Shown here: in pieces, positions 23,913 to 32,807 of the stretch
Layout of the letters: each line of letters begins with the position of its first letter
Position numbering within the stretch: the first letter of the stretch is position 1
Origin: Longispora fulva
Lineage (GTDB): Bacteria > Actinomycetota > Actinomycetes > Mycobacteriales > Micromonosporaceae
Length of the DNA: 64,000 nucleotides
Direction: 5' to 3'
Assembly (NCBI RefSeq): GCF_015751905.1
Contig: NZ_JADOUF010000001.1
Coordinates: 496,001-560,000, forward strand
Notes under the pieces: generated by a model
What the model saw: only the letters and a program-made list of their open reading frames with translations
Databases searched by the model: none
Told to the model about the DNA's origin: nothing
Made by a program: the position numbers and the translations under genes

Positions 23913-26434
23913 TGCTCAAAGCAACCCTGAAAAGCCTCCTGTCCCGCAAACTCCGACTCGTCCTGTCAGCACTCGCCGTCGTCCTCGGCGTCATGTTCGT
24001 CTCCGGCTCCTTCGTGCTGGGCTCGACGCTCAACAAGTCCTTCGACAGCCTGTACGCCTCCGTCTACGAGGGACTCGACGTCTCCGTCACGGGCAGGTCC
24101 ACCATCGCCAACGGCCCGACGGCGCCGATCCCCGCGGCGGTGCTGGACAAGGTGTCCACCGTGCCGGGAGTCCGCAGGGCCACCGGCACCGTGTTCGCCA
24201 ACGGCGCGCGCCTCATCGGCAGGAACGGCAAGGTCGTCACCGGCGGAGGACAGGCCTTCGGGACCAACTGGACCGGCGAGAACGACATCGTGAAGCTGCG
24301 GTCGGGCAGGGCCCCGTCCTCGGACACCGAGATCGTGATCAACCGGGCGCTGGCCGAGGCTTCCGGGTACCAGATCGGCGACCAGGTCGGGGTGCTGACC
24401 CTGGAGCCGAAGAAGCAGTTCACCATCGTCGGGATCTTCGGCTACTCCGGAGACCGCAGCTCGATCGCCGGTGAGTTCACGATCGCGTTCACGACCCCGG
24501 TGGCCCAGCGGCTGATGCTCGGCGACACCGGTCTGTTCACCTCGATCGACGTCACGGCCGCACCCGGCACCTCGGACGGGAAGCTGCGCGACTCGGTGCG
24601 CTCGGCGCTCGGCGACACGTTCGTCGTCCGGACCAGCGAGGAGATCAGCAGGGCGCAGGCCGACGCGGTCAAGGGCGTGTTCGACTTCCTCCGCAACGTC
24701 CTGATCGGCTTCGCGGCCGTGGCGCTGCTCGTCGGCGTATTTCTGATCATCAACACGTTCTCGATCATCGTCGCGCAGCGGACCAGGGAGCTCGCCCTGA
24801 TGCGGGCTCTGGGCGCGAGTGGCGGCCAGGTCATCGGTTCGGTGATCATGGAGGCCGTCCTCATCGGGTTGATCGCCTCGGTCCTCGGTCTCGGGGCCGG
24901 GATCGGCGTGGGCGCCGGGCTCGTCGGGGCCATCGGCAGCGTCATCCCGACCAGCGGCCTCGTAGTTCCGGCGGCGGCGGTGATCGCCGCGTTCTCGATC
25001 GGCATCCTCGTCACGGTCCTGGCGGCGCTGTTCCCGGCGCTGCGGGCCGCCCGGATCCCCCCGATCGCCGCGATGCGGGACGCGGCGAACACCACCAGGT
25101 CCCTGCGGACGCTCACGATCGTGGGCGGCGTGGTCACGACGCTCGGCGTGGCCGGCCTGTGGGTGGCGCTCGCCGGCGACGCCGGTGACAACACCCTGGC
25201 CATGGTGCTCGGTGGCGTCCTGTTCTCCTTCGTCGGGATCGCGCTGCTCACCCCGTCGATCAGCCGGCCGGTCGTGTCGCTGCTGGGCCGGATCCTGTCG
25301 TGGTCGACGCCGGGTGAGCTCGGCCGGCGCAACTCGGCCCGCAACCCGCGCCGGACCGCCATCACGGCCGCCGCGCTGATGATCGGCATCGCGCTGGTGA
25401 TCGGGGTCAGCGTCGTGGCCACGTCCATGCGGGCCAGCATCACCAGGACGATCGACGACGGCCTGCGGGCCGAGTTGGTCATCTCCGGCGAACAACTCGG
25501 CACCGCGCCGCCGACCTTCGACCCGTCCGTGCTGGACAAGATCAAGGACATCTCGGGGGTACGCGCCGTCGCCGGCATCTACATCGATGGCGCGAAGATC
25601 AACGACAGGGACGGTGGTTACGCGTACGCCACCAGTGACGTGCGGGCACTGGCCGACATCCTCGGACTGCGGGCCACGTCCGGTTCCGTGGACGTGGTGT
25701 CCGGTACCCAGGCGATCCTCGACGAGGAGACCGCGCGCCACTACGGCCTCGCCGTGGGGGACACGGTCCGGATCCGGTGCTCGCGTGGGGAGGCGGTCAC
25801 CTACACCCTCGTCGGGGTGTACCGGAAGACCGGGGTCATGGACGGGTTCATCCTCCCGCAGGCGGCGGCGAGGAACTTCCTCACCCCCACCCCGGTCCGG
25901 GCCTACATCAGGCTCGGCGACGGGGCGCCGGTGTCGCGGGTCAAGGACCAGATCGACACGTACCTGGCCGACAGCCCCGAGGTCACCGTCGTCGACCGCA
26001 GCTCCTACGAGCGGCAGCAGACATCGTTCGTGGACATCCTGCTCGCGATGATCCAGATCCTGCTCGCGTTGGCGATCATCATCGCGGTGCTGGGCGTGAT
26101 CAACACCCTGGCGCTGTCGATGATCGAACGCACCCGCGAACTCGGCCTGCTGCGCGCCGTCGGCATGAGCCGTCGCCAGATCATCGGGATGGTCACGGTC
26201 GAGTCGGTGGTGATCTCGGTGTTCGGCGCCCTGCTGGGCATCGGCGTCGGCGTCGGCCTCGGGGCGGCGATCGTCCGGGCGCTCAAGGACGATGGGCTGG
26301 CGGTCCTGGTCCTGCCGTGGACCCAGATGTTCGTGTACCTGAGCCTGGCCGTCGTCGTCGGCGTCCTCGCCGCCGCCCTGCCGGCCATCAGGGCGGCCCG
26401 CACGGACGTACTGACCGCGATCAGCTACGAGTAG
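23912..26434 (+). CDS. ABC exporter permease, two FtsX domains
   Basis: An 840-residue membrane protein with an N-terminal segment (residues about 15-35), an extracytoplasmic MacB-like region, three helices about 260-390, a middle pair about 400-450, another helix at about 490, a second extracytoplasmic region, and three C-terminal helices about 710-830. RTRELALMRALG and RTRELGLLRAVGM are the two FtsX motifs. Long actinomycete permeases of this kind carry both halves of the exporter in one chain. ATG overlaps the ATPase stop (TGATG). A strong terminator follows. Substrate unknown; export of lipids, peptides or antibiotics is usual. Confidence 0.92.
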   Translation: MLKATLKSLLSRKLRLVLSALAVVLGVMFVSGSFVLGSTLNKSFDSLYASVYEGLDVSVTGRSTIANGPTAPIPAAVLDKVSTVPGVRRATGTVFANGARLIGRNGKVVTGGGQAFGTNWTGENDIVKLRSGRAPSSDTEIVINRALAEASGYQIGDQVGVLTLEPKKQFTIVGIFGYSGDRSSIAGEFTIAFTTPVAQRLMLGDTGLFTSIDVTAAPGTSDGKLRDSVRSALGDTFVVRTSEEISRAQADAVKGVFDFLRNVLIGFAAVALLVGVFLIINTFSIIVAQRTRELALMRALGASGGQVIGSVIMEAVLIGLIASVLGLGAGIGVGAGLVGAIGSVIPTSGLVVPAAAVIAAFSIGILVTVLAALFPALRAARIPPIAAMRDAANTTRSLRTLTIVGGVVTTLGVAGLWVALAGDAGDNTLAMVLGGVLFSFVGIALLTPSISRPVVSLLGRILSWSTPGELGRRNSARNPRRTAITAAALMIGIALVIGVSVVATSMRASITRTIDDGLRAELVISGEQLGTAPPTFDPSVLDKIKDISGVRAVAGIYIDGAKINDRDGGYAYATSDVRALADILGLRATSGSVDVVSGTQAILDEETARHYGLAVGDTVRIRCSRGEAVTYTLVGVYRKTGVMDGFILPQAAARNFLTPTPVRAYIRLGDGAPVSRVKDQIDTYLADSPEVTVVDRSSYERQQTSFVDILLAMIQILLALAIIIAVLGVINTLALSMIERTRELGLLRAVGMSRRQIIGMVTVESVVISVFGALLGIGVGVGLGAAIVRALKDDGLAVLVLPWTQMFVYLSLAVVVGVLAAALPAIRAARTDVLTAISYE

Positions 26435-26444
26435 GTACGCGGAC

Positions 26445-26478
26445 GGCGCGGTCCTGTCGTATGGGACAGGACCGCGCC
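26445..26478 (+). terminator. Strong terminator of the ABC operon
   Basis: A perfect 14-bp GC-rich stem (GGCGCGGTCCTGTC with GACAGGACCGCGCC) and a 6-base loop begin 10 bases after the permease stop. Confidence 0.8.
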
Positions 26479-26552
26479 GGCCGCGCGAAACGCCTGAGCG
26501 TCGTCGTCGGCCAGCGCCGGGCGGAGGCGAGGGGTTGCGAGGGACCGTTATC

Positions 26553-28268
26553 GTGCCCGCCATGCATGCCGCCATCGCCGAGATCATCGACGTGGCACGG
26601 CGGACCGCCGCGCTGGAGGCCGACGACGAGCTGGACCCGCCGGGCGGCCCCGCCGGCGAGGAGGCCGTCGCGCGTGCCGTGCGGCGCTTCGGGGACAAGC
26701 TGTCCCCGGCCTACCTCGACTTCCTCCGCCAGCACGACGGATGGTCGGACTGCCCGTGGGGGATGCGCCTGTTCAGCGTCGACGAGCTGTGCGGCGAGGT
26801 GGGCGAGTGGGCCAAGGGGATGCTCGAGGACCTCGACGACGACGGGGAGATGCCCGCGGAGTTGACCGACGCGGTCGTCATCGGCAAGTGCGACAACACC
26901 GCGCAGACGCTCCTGCTGGTCGGCTCCGGCGAGGTCGTCGACTTCCTGTACGAGGAGGACTGCCGCTACCCCGACCTGAACGGGTACCTGGCGGACGTAC
27001 TGGAGATGGTCCGCGACGTGCTCCGGGCCACCGAACGGGAGCAGCGCTCCGCCGCCGAGCAGACCGACCCCGGGTGGCGGGCCGAGGCGGAGAGCACGCT
27101 GCTGGCCGAGTTGCGCGCGGAGCTCGCAGACGCGCCGTCCGAGGGGCGGCCGGCCGGTCCACCGGTGCCCGCCTCGCCGGGTGGCGAGCGGCCCGCGCCG
27201 GTCACGCCGGCGGAGCTGGTCCACCGCGACGGCGACGGCACCGAGCTGGCGTACGTGCGGCTCAATCTCGTGCTGTACCTCGGTGCGTATCCGTCCCGCG
27301 AGGAGCTGGTCGGCGCGTTCCGCGCCTTCCGGCGGCACTTCCCGGTCGACGGCGACCTGATCTGGGGTCTGCCGGCCAGGTTCTACGTGAAGCAGAACCG
27401 CGCGGCCGACCCCGACTCGGAGGAGTGGGCCGACGCGGTCCGCGCCGACGGCTCCGGCATGTACGGGATCCGCCTGGCGATCGGCGACCACGTGCTGAAT
27501 CTGTGCGGCGTCCCCGACAACGACGACGGGGAACCGCGGGCCGCGTTCTGCGAGGTCATGCTGCCGGTCGACGCTGATCCGCGGCGGCTCGTGGCACTGG
27601 CGGCCGAGCTGGCCGAGCTGTTGCCGGTGCGCTCCGGCCACGGCGGGTTCAGCGCGTACGCGTCCTCCTCGGCGCAACGGTCCGCGTACCGGGAGATCTT
27701 CCGGTGGTGCCGGCGCTTCCTCGGCCTGGACGTGGGCCACCTCGACGGATGGCTGGTGTCGGCGCGGCGGTGGGTGCTCGGCGCGGGCTGGCTGACCGTC
27801 CTCGGTCCGACGTTCGCGACGGTGCTGGCGGAACGCGGGGGCGCGCCGACCTTCGCGGATCCCACCATCGAGGTCCGCGACCTGCGGGGCGGTGGGGTAC
27901 TGATCCGGGCCGGCGCCGCACCGACCCTCGGCGACGTCGCCCGGGCCCGGTTCCCGCACGCGCAGGCGGAGGTCGACCACTACCTCGAACCGCTCAAGCT
28001 GACCCGCTGGACCCACACCGCCCTGCTCATGATGGGTGACAGCGCCTGGCAGGTCGGCGGCGACGAACTGCCCGGCGGGTTCTACGACCACCGGATGACC
28101 GGCGCCTGGCTGCGTCGCCTGCTGGATCCGGCAGCGTTCCTCGGGCCCTCCGTGCTGGACCGCGGCGCGGCCTTGCGCCACCGTACGGAACGACCCGCGC
28201 TTCACCGCGTTGATGACCTCGGCCTAGCCGGGCCGGCGAGCGCGGCAAGCGCCGCCAGTCACGTCTGA
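26553..28268 (+). CDS. SUKH (SMI1/KNR4) plus DUF3396 fusion, immunity-type
   Basis: A 571-residue cytosolic protein joining two domains found as immunity proteins against polymorphic or type VI toxins. Residues about 40-155 have the SUKH pattern (FGDKLSPAYLDFLRQHDGW, then LFSVDELCGEV). A linker of about 60 residues follows, then from about 215 a DUF3396-like domain (YGIRLAIGDHVLNLCGV, then GHGGFSAYASSS, then PGGFYDHRMTGAWLR). GTG 26553 has GAGGGA eight bases upstream; TTG 26535 and ATG 26562 are alternatives. No toxin gene is adjacent, so it may be an orphan immunity protein or have another role. Confidence 0.75.
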   Translation: MPAMHAAIAEIIDVARRTAALEADDELDPPGGPAGEEAVARAVRRFGDKLSPAYLDFLRQHDGWSDCPWGMRLFSVDELCGEVGEWAKGMLEDLDDDGEMPAELTDAVVIGKCDNTAQTLLLVGSGEVVDFLYEEDCRYPDLNGYLADVLEMVRDVLRATEREQRSAAEQTDPGWRAEAESTLLAELRAELADAPSEGRPAGPPVPASPGGERPAPVTPAELVHRDGDGTELAYVRLNLVLYLGAYPSREELVGAFRAFRRHFPVDGDLIWGLPARFYVKQNRAADPDSEEWADAVRADGSGMYGIRLAIGDHVLNLCGVPDNDDGEPRAAFCEVMLPVDADPRRLVALAAELAELLPVRSGHGGFSAYASSSAQRSAYREIFRWCRRFLGLDVGHLDGWLVSARRWVLGAGWLTVLGPTFATVLAERGGAPTFADPTIEVRDLRGGGVLIRAGAAPTLGDVARARFPHAQAEVDHYLEPLKLTRWTHTALLMMGDSAWQVGGDELPGGFYDHRMTGAWLRRLLDPAAFLGPSVLDRGAALRHRTERPALHRVDDLGLAGPASAASAASHV

Positions 28269-28390
28269 CGGACGGATGACAGACCGGCTGCCCGCGGTCG
28301 CGGCGGCGGCTGACGTGCGGATTGCGGATGCGAGCCGTCGGATGGTCTGGGACGATCGTGGCCTCGTTCGCGACGGAAATGGAGGTCAGG

Positions 28391-28753
28391 GTGTCTGGGC
28401 GTCTGTCGGTGACCACCTTGTGGCGCCCCACCGGGCCTGAGGAGCTGGCCCTGGTGCGCGAGTCCGGGTGGCGGGCCTGGCCGCCCCGGCTGCCGGACCA
28501 GCCGATCTTCTACCCGGTGCTGACCGAGGACTACGCGGTGCGTATCGCCAGGGAGTGGAATGTGCCGCACTCGGGCTCGGGGTACGTGACCAGATTCTTC
28601 GTGGACTCGGCATTTCTGGCGCGCTATCCGGTTCAGCTGGCCGGGGGCCGCGACATCCGTGAACTGTGGGTGCCGGCGGAGGATCTGCCGGAGTTCAACG
28701 CGCACATCATCGGCACGATCGAACTGGTGCACAGCTTCGAGCCGGTGCGATGA
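28391..28753 (+). CDS. Small conserved protein of the 'ADP-ribosylation/crystallin J1' annotation group
   Basis: A 120-residue protein. The motifs TTLWRPTGPEELALV, LPDQPIFYPVLTEDYA, and GGRDIRELWVPAEDL followed by EFNAHIIGTIE match a widespread short family usually labelled ADP-ribosylation/crystallin J1, although no ADP-ribosyl hydrolase fold is evident and the label is not backed by biochemistry. GTG 28391 is chosen for the GGAGG five bases upstream. It converges on the secreted-protein operon, with a strong hairpin between. Confidence 0.75.
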   Translation: MSGRLSVTTLWRPTGPEELALVRESGWRAWPPRLPDQPIFYPVLTEDYAVRIAREWNVPHSGSGYVTRFFVDSAFLARYPVQLAGGRDIRELWVPAEDLPEFNAHIIGTIELVHSFEPVR

Positions 28754-28802
28754 CGGCGCCTGAGATCGTGTGACCGTCCTCGCCGAAGTGGGTGAACGGT
28801 TG

Positions 28803-28831
28803 GCGCGCCCCGGGTGTCGGCCGGGGCGCGC
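28803..28831. terminator. Bidirectional terminator
   Basis: GCGCGCCCCGG and CCGGGGCGCGC form an 11-bp stem with a 7-base loop in the gap between convergent genes. Confidence 0.75.
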
Positions 28832-28857
28832 TGCGGATGTCCCGATGTTGCGGTCGG

Positions 28858-29676
28858 TCAGAAGTGGAGCATGTGCTGGAAGTCGTACCCGGCGTTGCTC
28901 ACGTGCAGGTGCGAGCGGGTGCCGTATCCCAGCGGGGTGTTCCAGTTGTACTCCTCGACATCGAACGAACCGTCGGAGTAGACGGCGTTCACGTAGGCCA
29001 CGTGGCCGAGGTTGTGGACGTCGTTGACCGCGATGGCGCCCACGGTCGGGGTGGTGTCGACCCGGACGCCGACCCGGACGGCGGCGTCGTCCCAGGTGCC
29101 GGCGTTGCCCCAGGTGACTCCGCCGTAGGAGTTACTGAAGCTGGGCACCCCGAGGCGGCTGGCGATGCGGTACGCGGCGAAGGCGGTGCAGTTGTTGGCC
29201 GCGAAGCCGCGGGTGCCGTGGTCGAAGTCGTCAGTCGGGGCCTGGTTCCCGCCACCCCCGCCGAGGAACTGGTGGGAGGCCTCGTTGTTCTTCAGCGTGG
29301 CGTTGAGGTTGGCCATCTGGCCCGGCGCGAAGTCCTGACTGGCGCCGCCGAAGCCACTGTTGTAGTAGACGCGGACGGTCTGTCCGGTGCGGTTCCACAC
29401 CGACGCCGCGTTGTTCTTGACGCAGACGCCCTGGCCGGAGCCGGCGCTCTTGAACTCGTAGCAGGACGGCTGGCTGGACCCGAGATCGCTGACGGAGCCG
29501 GTGAAGTCCGAGACCGAGCCGGCCTGGTTGCTGTTGTAGTAGTAGCAGAACTCTCCGCTGTCGCAGACTCCGTCGCGGGAGGCGGCGAGGGCGGGGCCGG
29601 CGGTGGTGGCCAGGAGTGGGACGGCCAGGGCCAGGGCGGCCGCGGCGACGGTGAGCATGGAGCGCACGCTCTTCAT
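28858..29676 (-). CDS. Secreted protein with peptidase-inhibitor I36 and CHAP domains
   Basis: A 272-residue secreted protein. Residues 1-32 are a Sec signal (LALAVPLLATTAGPALAAS). Residues about 33-130 have the I36 streptomyces metalloprotease-inhibitor pattern (CDSGEFCYYYNSNQAGSVSDF, with paired cysteines). Residues about 150-272 are a CHAP amidase-type domain: NCTAFAAYRIASRLG gives the catalytic cysteine, and GHVAYVNAV with EYNW gives the His and Asn/Glu. Such domains cut cell-wall peptides. It is the last gene of the minus-strand run; 36 bases separate it from the preceding gene. Confidence 0.85.
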   Translation of the reverse strand: MKSVRSMLTVAAAALALAVPLLATTAGPALAASRDGVCDSGEFCYYYNSNQAGSVSDFTGSVSDLGSSQPSCYEFKSAGSGQGVCVKNNAASVWNRTGQTVRVYYNSGFGGASQDFAPGQMANLNATLKNNEASHQFLGGGGGNQAPTDDFDHGTRGFAANNCTAFAAYRIASRLGVPSFSNSYGGVTWGNAGTWDDAAVRVGVRVDTTPTVGAIAVNDVHNLGHVAYVNAVYSDGSFDVEEYNWNTPLGYGTRSHLHVSNAGYDFQHMLHF

Positions 29677-29712
29677 GGTTTCCTCATTTCGTGTCGGTTC
29701 TGGATGTTGTGG

Positions 29713-30582
29713 TCAGTGGGAGCGCTGGTATTCCTCCCAGGTCTGGATGGGGATGCGGGGGCCGTCGTCGGCGGCGTGGTTGGCCAGGCCGTTGAGGCCG
29801 AGGTAGTAGTCACCGGTCTGGTTCTGGGCCTGGGTGGACAGGTCCGTGTCGCTGATGGCCGCGGCGTGGATGTGCCACGGCCAGTCGCCCTGGCTCGGGT
29901 TGCGGACCCAGGCGGCGAATCCGACCTGGCGCAGTGCCCGGGTGACGGCGGTGCGGGTGTCGGCGGACATGCCGTCGACGTTGATGTCCACCACGCCGCC
30001 GCCGTCGTGGGTGCCGGCGGACGTGGGGTCGCCGCCGGGGTTGTAGGACCCCTGGGACAGGGTGAGGTGGAAGCCGAGGAGACGCTCGGACTCGGTGAGC
30101 ATCGCCTGGGTGCGGGCGTCGATGGTGTACCCGTCGCGTTGCAGGTGGGCGCCGGGACCGATCAGGCGGGTGAGCGTGAACCGGCCCTGCCCGAGTGCCG
30201 TGAGCGAGGAGGGGCCGGGGAGCCCGTTGGCGGCCAGTCCGGAGTACCCAAGGGAGCGCTGGAAGGCGGCGTAGGCGGTGATGGTGGATGTGCCGAAGTA
30301 CCCGTCGACCCAGCGTGCGTCGAGGAGATTGCGGGCCTGCAGTGCCCGCTCGACGGCGAGGACCGAGTCCTTGGCCCCGGGGGTCAGCGTGCTGTCGGGG
30401 CGTCGGGGGTCGATCTGGGCGGCGAGAACGGTGGCTTCCATGTCCACCACCGGCAGTACGGTGACGGCCGACCGCGGGGTGGTCGCGTGGGCCGGGGTGG
30501 CGCCCATCGCCAGGCCGCCGGCGACGGCGACGGCCGCGAGTAGTCCGGTCACAGCGCGCCGGACGCTGATGGCGGGTGTCAT
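29713..30582 (-). CDS. Secreted peptidoglycan-binding, M15-like hydrolase
   Basis: A 289-residue secreted protein with a signal peptide (MTPAISVRR, hydrophobic core, ATPAHA). Residues about 60-145 form a peptidoglycan-binding domain type 1 (RWVDGYFGTSTITAYAAFQRSLGYSG). The C-terminal half has zinc-type residues of M15 peptidases: THDGGGVVDINVDG (His, Asp) and WPWHIHAAA. It would cleave wall peptides outside the cell. ATG 30582 overlaps the stop of the preceding gene (TGATG), so the two are translated in a coupled way. Confidence 0.8.
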   Translation of the reverse strand: MTPAISVRRAVTGLLAAVAVAGGLAMGATPAHATTPRSAVTVLPVVDMEATVLAAQIDPRRPDSTLTPGAKDSVLAVERALQARNLLDARWVDGYFGTSTITAYAAFQRSLGYSGLAANGLPGPSSLTALGQGRFTLTRLIGPGAHLQRDGYTIDARTQAMLTESERLLGFHLTLSQGSYNPGGDPTSAGTHDGGGVVDINVDGMSADTRTAVTRALRQVGFAAWVRNPSQGDWPWHIHAAAISDTDLSTQAQNQTGDYYLGLNGLANHAADDGPRIPIQTWEEYQRSH

Positions 30583-31046
30583 CAGCCGCACCGCTGGTCG
30601 GTGCGGCTGTCGCTGACGTAGTTGCCCCAGAAGAGGGCCGCATCGGCGTAGGTGCACTTGCCGCTGCCCGCGAAGCCGTACGACCAGAACTCGGCCTGCC
30701 GGGTGTCGTTGTAGATCCGGGTACCCTCGCTCGTCTCCACGCCGGGCGAATGGACCCAGCCCTCGCCCACCGAGACGGTCCAGGTACCGGAGTGGCTGTT
30801 GCGGAAGGACTGCCAGACGAAGGCGTACGCGAAGTTCTGGCGGCAGCTCGGCGACCAGTACTGCTTGATGGACATGGCCGACTGCCCGCGCTCGTCGGGC
30901 ACCACCGTGGTGGAGCCCACCTGGTAGGCGTCGGAGCACGAACCGATCTCCGAGGCGTGGGCCGGGGTGGCCGCGGCGATGATCGGGGTGGCGGCCAGGG
31001 CCAGTGCGGCCAGTCTGACCGCGACCCGGGGAAGTGAACGCTGCAT
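30582..31046 (-). CDS. Small secreted protein, DUF2690-like, copy A
   Basis: A 154-residue secreted protein. The signal ends near AATPAHASE. The mature part has four cysteines and the core SIKQYWSPSCRQNFAYAFVW, which matches SVKQYKGCGKNYAYLYVW in the next gene, so the two are paralogues. The pattern (Tyr/Trp-rich strand, Cys, Asn) faintly resembles the DUF2690 family of short secreted actinomycete proteins. Start ATG 31046 has GGAG five to six bases before it. Function unknown. Confidence 0.7.
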   Translation of the reverse strand: MQRSLPRVAVRLAALALAATPIIAAATPAHASEIGSCSDAYQVGSTTVVPDERGQSAMSIKQYWSPSCRQNFAYAFVWQSFRNSHSGTWTVSVGEGWVHSPGVETSEGTRIYNDTRQAEFWSYGFAGSGKCTYADAALFWGNYVSDSRTDQRCG

Positions 31047-31144
31047 GACTACTCCATCTGATGACATGCGAAGTGGGATTTCGTCGAAGGTCGTACCGGG
31101 TCCCGGCGGCCACGGTGATCGCCGTGGCCGCCCGGGTGCCATGC

Positions 31145-31591
31145 TCAGCAGCGGACGTCGGTCGTGACGGTGACGTCGCCGGCGACGGGCGAGCCGAAGT
31201 CCCCGCCGGAGCCGTTCCAGCCCAGGGCCTGGGTGCACTGCGACAGGGTGCTGGCCCCGAAGGACCAGACCTCCACGGGGTTGGGGCCGCCGCAGTTGAC
31301 GTCCTGGATGGTGTGTCCGCCGTCGGTGACGATGGACGCGCACGCGTCCCAGCTGCTGTGGTGGCTGCGGTAGCCGGCCCACACGTACAGGTAGGCGTAG
31401 TTCTTCCCGCAGCCCTTGTACTGCTTCACCGACGCCATCGTCTCCCCGCCGACGGTGAGGTAGGAGGTGCCGCCGATCTGCGTGACGCTGGAACAACCGG
31501 ACGGGGTGGAGGCGTTGGCGGTGCCGGCGGCACCGATGAGAATCGGCACGGCGAGGGCTGCGACCGTAGCGATCTTGGCGATTTTGGACAT
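31145..31591 (-). CDS. Small secreted protein, DUF2690-like, copy B
   Basis: A 148-residue secreted protein with signal MSKIAKIATVAALAVPILI and mature start after NASTPSG. It shares with copy A the early Cys-Ser-x-Val/Ala-x-Gln-Ile/Val-Gly motif and the VKQYKGCGKNYAYLYVW core, then diverges to a C-terminal GDVTVTTDVRC. Cysteines come in even number and may form disulphides. The ATG follows AAAGG. About 98 bases separate it from copy A. Role unknown; related proteins are often found with other secreted enzymes. Confidence 0.7.
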   Translation of the reverse strand: MSKIAKIATVAALAVPILIGAAGTANASTPSGCSSVTQIGGTSYLTVGGETMASVKQYKGCGKNYAYLYVWAGYRSHHSSWDACASIVTDGGHTIQDVNCGGPNPVEVWSFGASTLSQCTQALGWNGSGGDFGSPVAGDVTVTTDVRC

Positions 31592-31631
31592 GATGAAAAC
31601 CTTCGTCCTGGAAAGGGGAGCGGAGACGGGT

Positions 31632-32807
31632 TCAGCAGGTGGGCAGGGCGGGCAGGTCGGCCCCGGCGAGCACGTAGGTCACGTACGTCATGCTGTCGGC
31701 CTTGATCTCGCCGTCGGGGTAGGACACCGTGATCGCGCGGCCGTTGCCGAGCGCGGCGCCGTACTGGACGGACATCTGGGTGAACGACCGGCTGCGCAGG
31801 TCCGCGGCGTAGGTGGCGGTCGAACCGGTCCAGGTGACCAGGTCCCCGGCCACGTGGATCCCGTCGATGGCGTCGTCGCCGTCGACGGTCCGGACGGTGA
31901 CCGGTGCCGCCCAGCCGGCGCGCCACGCCGACAGGGTCCGGGAGTCGGCCGAGCTCCACACCCAGGTCGTGCCGTCGCTGGCGATCGACGCCGGCTTGCG
32001 GATCGCGGCGAGCGTGGCCGGCAGCGCGGCCGGGGCCCCGGTGGACACCGAGACGGCGGTGAGCTGGCCGGGCGCGTCGGCGCTGGTGGACTCGGGCCAC
32101 ACGGCCAGGTCGCCGACGAGGATGGGGCTGGCGAGGTGGCCGGTGTGCACGATCCGGTCGACGTCGCCGGCCAGGGTGTACAGGTGCACCTGGCGGCTCG
32201 CGTCCGGGGTCGCCTGGATCCAGGTCGCCGTGCCGTTGCGGACGGCCGGCCACAGGAGCGGCGCACCCGGGGCGGTGGCGTCGTCGTGGGCGATCATGTG
32301 CGGGGCGCCACCGGCGGCGGAGTCCCAGGCGAACAGGTCCCAGGCCCCGACCACGTCCTGCGACTTGTTCGCCGCGAAGACCAGCCACCGGCCGTCGAAG
32401 TCCATCTGGCCGAATCCGAGGTACGGGGCCTGCAGGGTGAACACCGTCTGCCGCCGCGTGCCATGCTCGCGGAGCCAGATGAGCTCGTTCATGTGGGCCG
32501 CCCCGTGGCCGGCCTCGGCGAACAGGGACGATCCGTCGGGGGCGACGGCGACCGGGAAGAGGTTCTCGCCCGGGGCGTGCCCGATGGTGCCGGAAGCGGT
32601 GGCCCGGGTCCAGGACTCGGGGGACTTCACGGCGCAGAAGTTCGTGGCGGTGGCCTTGGCCGGGCCCTGCGGGGCGGGGAAGGCGACTGGGTTCTGGGCG
32701 GCGGCTTGCGGGGCGGGCCGGGGCGCCGGCGAGCACCCGAGGGTACTCGCCAGCACACCACACACCGTCATCGCAAGGAGCCACCTACCAGTAGTACGGA
32801 CGTCCAC
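31632..32807 (-). CDS. Lipoprotein with beta-propeller fold
   Basis: A 391-residue lipoprotein. The signal ends in the lipobox LASTLGC (Cys at about residue 25). A Pro/Ala linker follows, then repeated blades of the TolB/WD40-like kind (GRWLVFAANKSQ, GDLAVWPESTSAD, GTTWVWSSADSRT, GDLVTWTGST), each with a Trp/Val strand. Such propellers bind proteins at the cell surface; no catalytic motif is visible. The start overlaps the stop of the upstream peptidase gene by 23 bases, supporting co-expression. Confidence 0.78.
   Translation of the reverse strand: MDVRTTGRWLLAMTVCGVLASTLGCSPAPRPAPQAAAQNPVAFPAPQGPAKATATNFCAVKSPESWTRATASGTIGHAPGENLFPVAVAPDGSSLFAEAGHGAAHMNELIWLREHGTRRQTVFTLQAPYLGFGQMDFDGRWLVFAANKSQDVVGAWDLFAWDSAAGGAPHMIAHDDATAPGAPLLWPAVRNGTATWIQATPDASRQVHLYTLAGDVDRIVHTGHLASPILVGDLAVWPESTSADAPGQLTAVSVSTGAPAALPATLAAIRKPASIASDGTTWVWSSADSRTLSAWRAGWAAPVTVRTVDGDDAIDGIHVAGDLVTWTGSTATYAADLRSRSFTQMSVQYGAALGNGRAITVSYPDGEIKADSMTYVTYVLAGADLPALPTC

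Noticed and set aside
23966-26698. Minus-strand open frame of 910 codons
   Set aside because: Asp/Arg/Gln-rich shadow of the FtsX permease.
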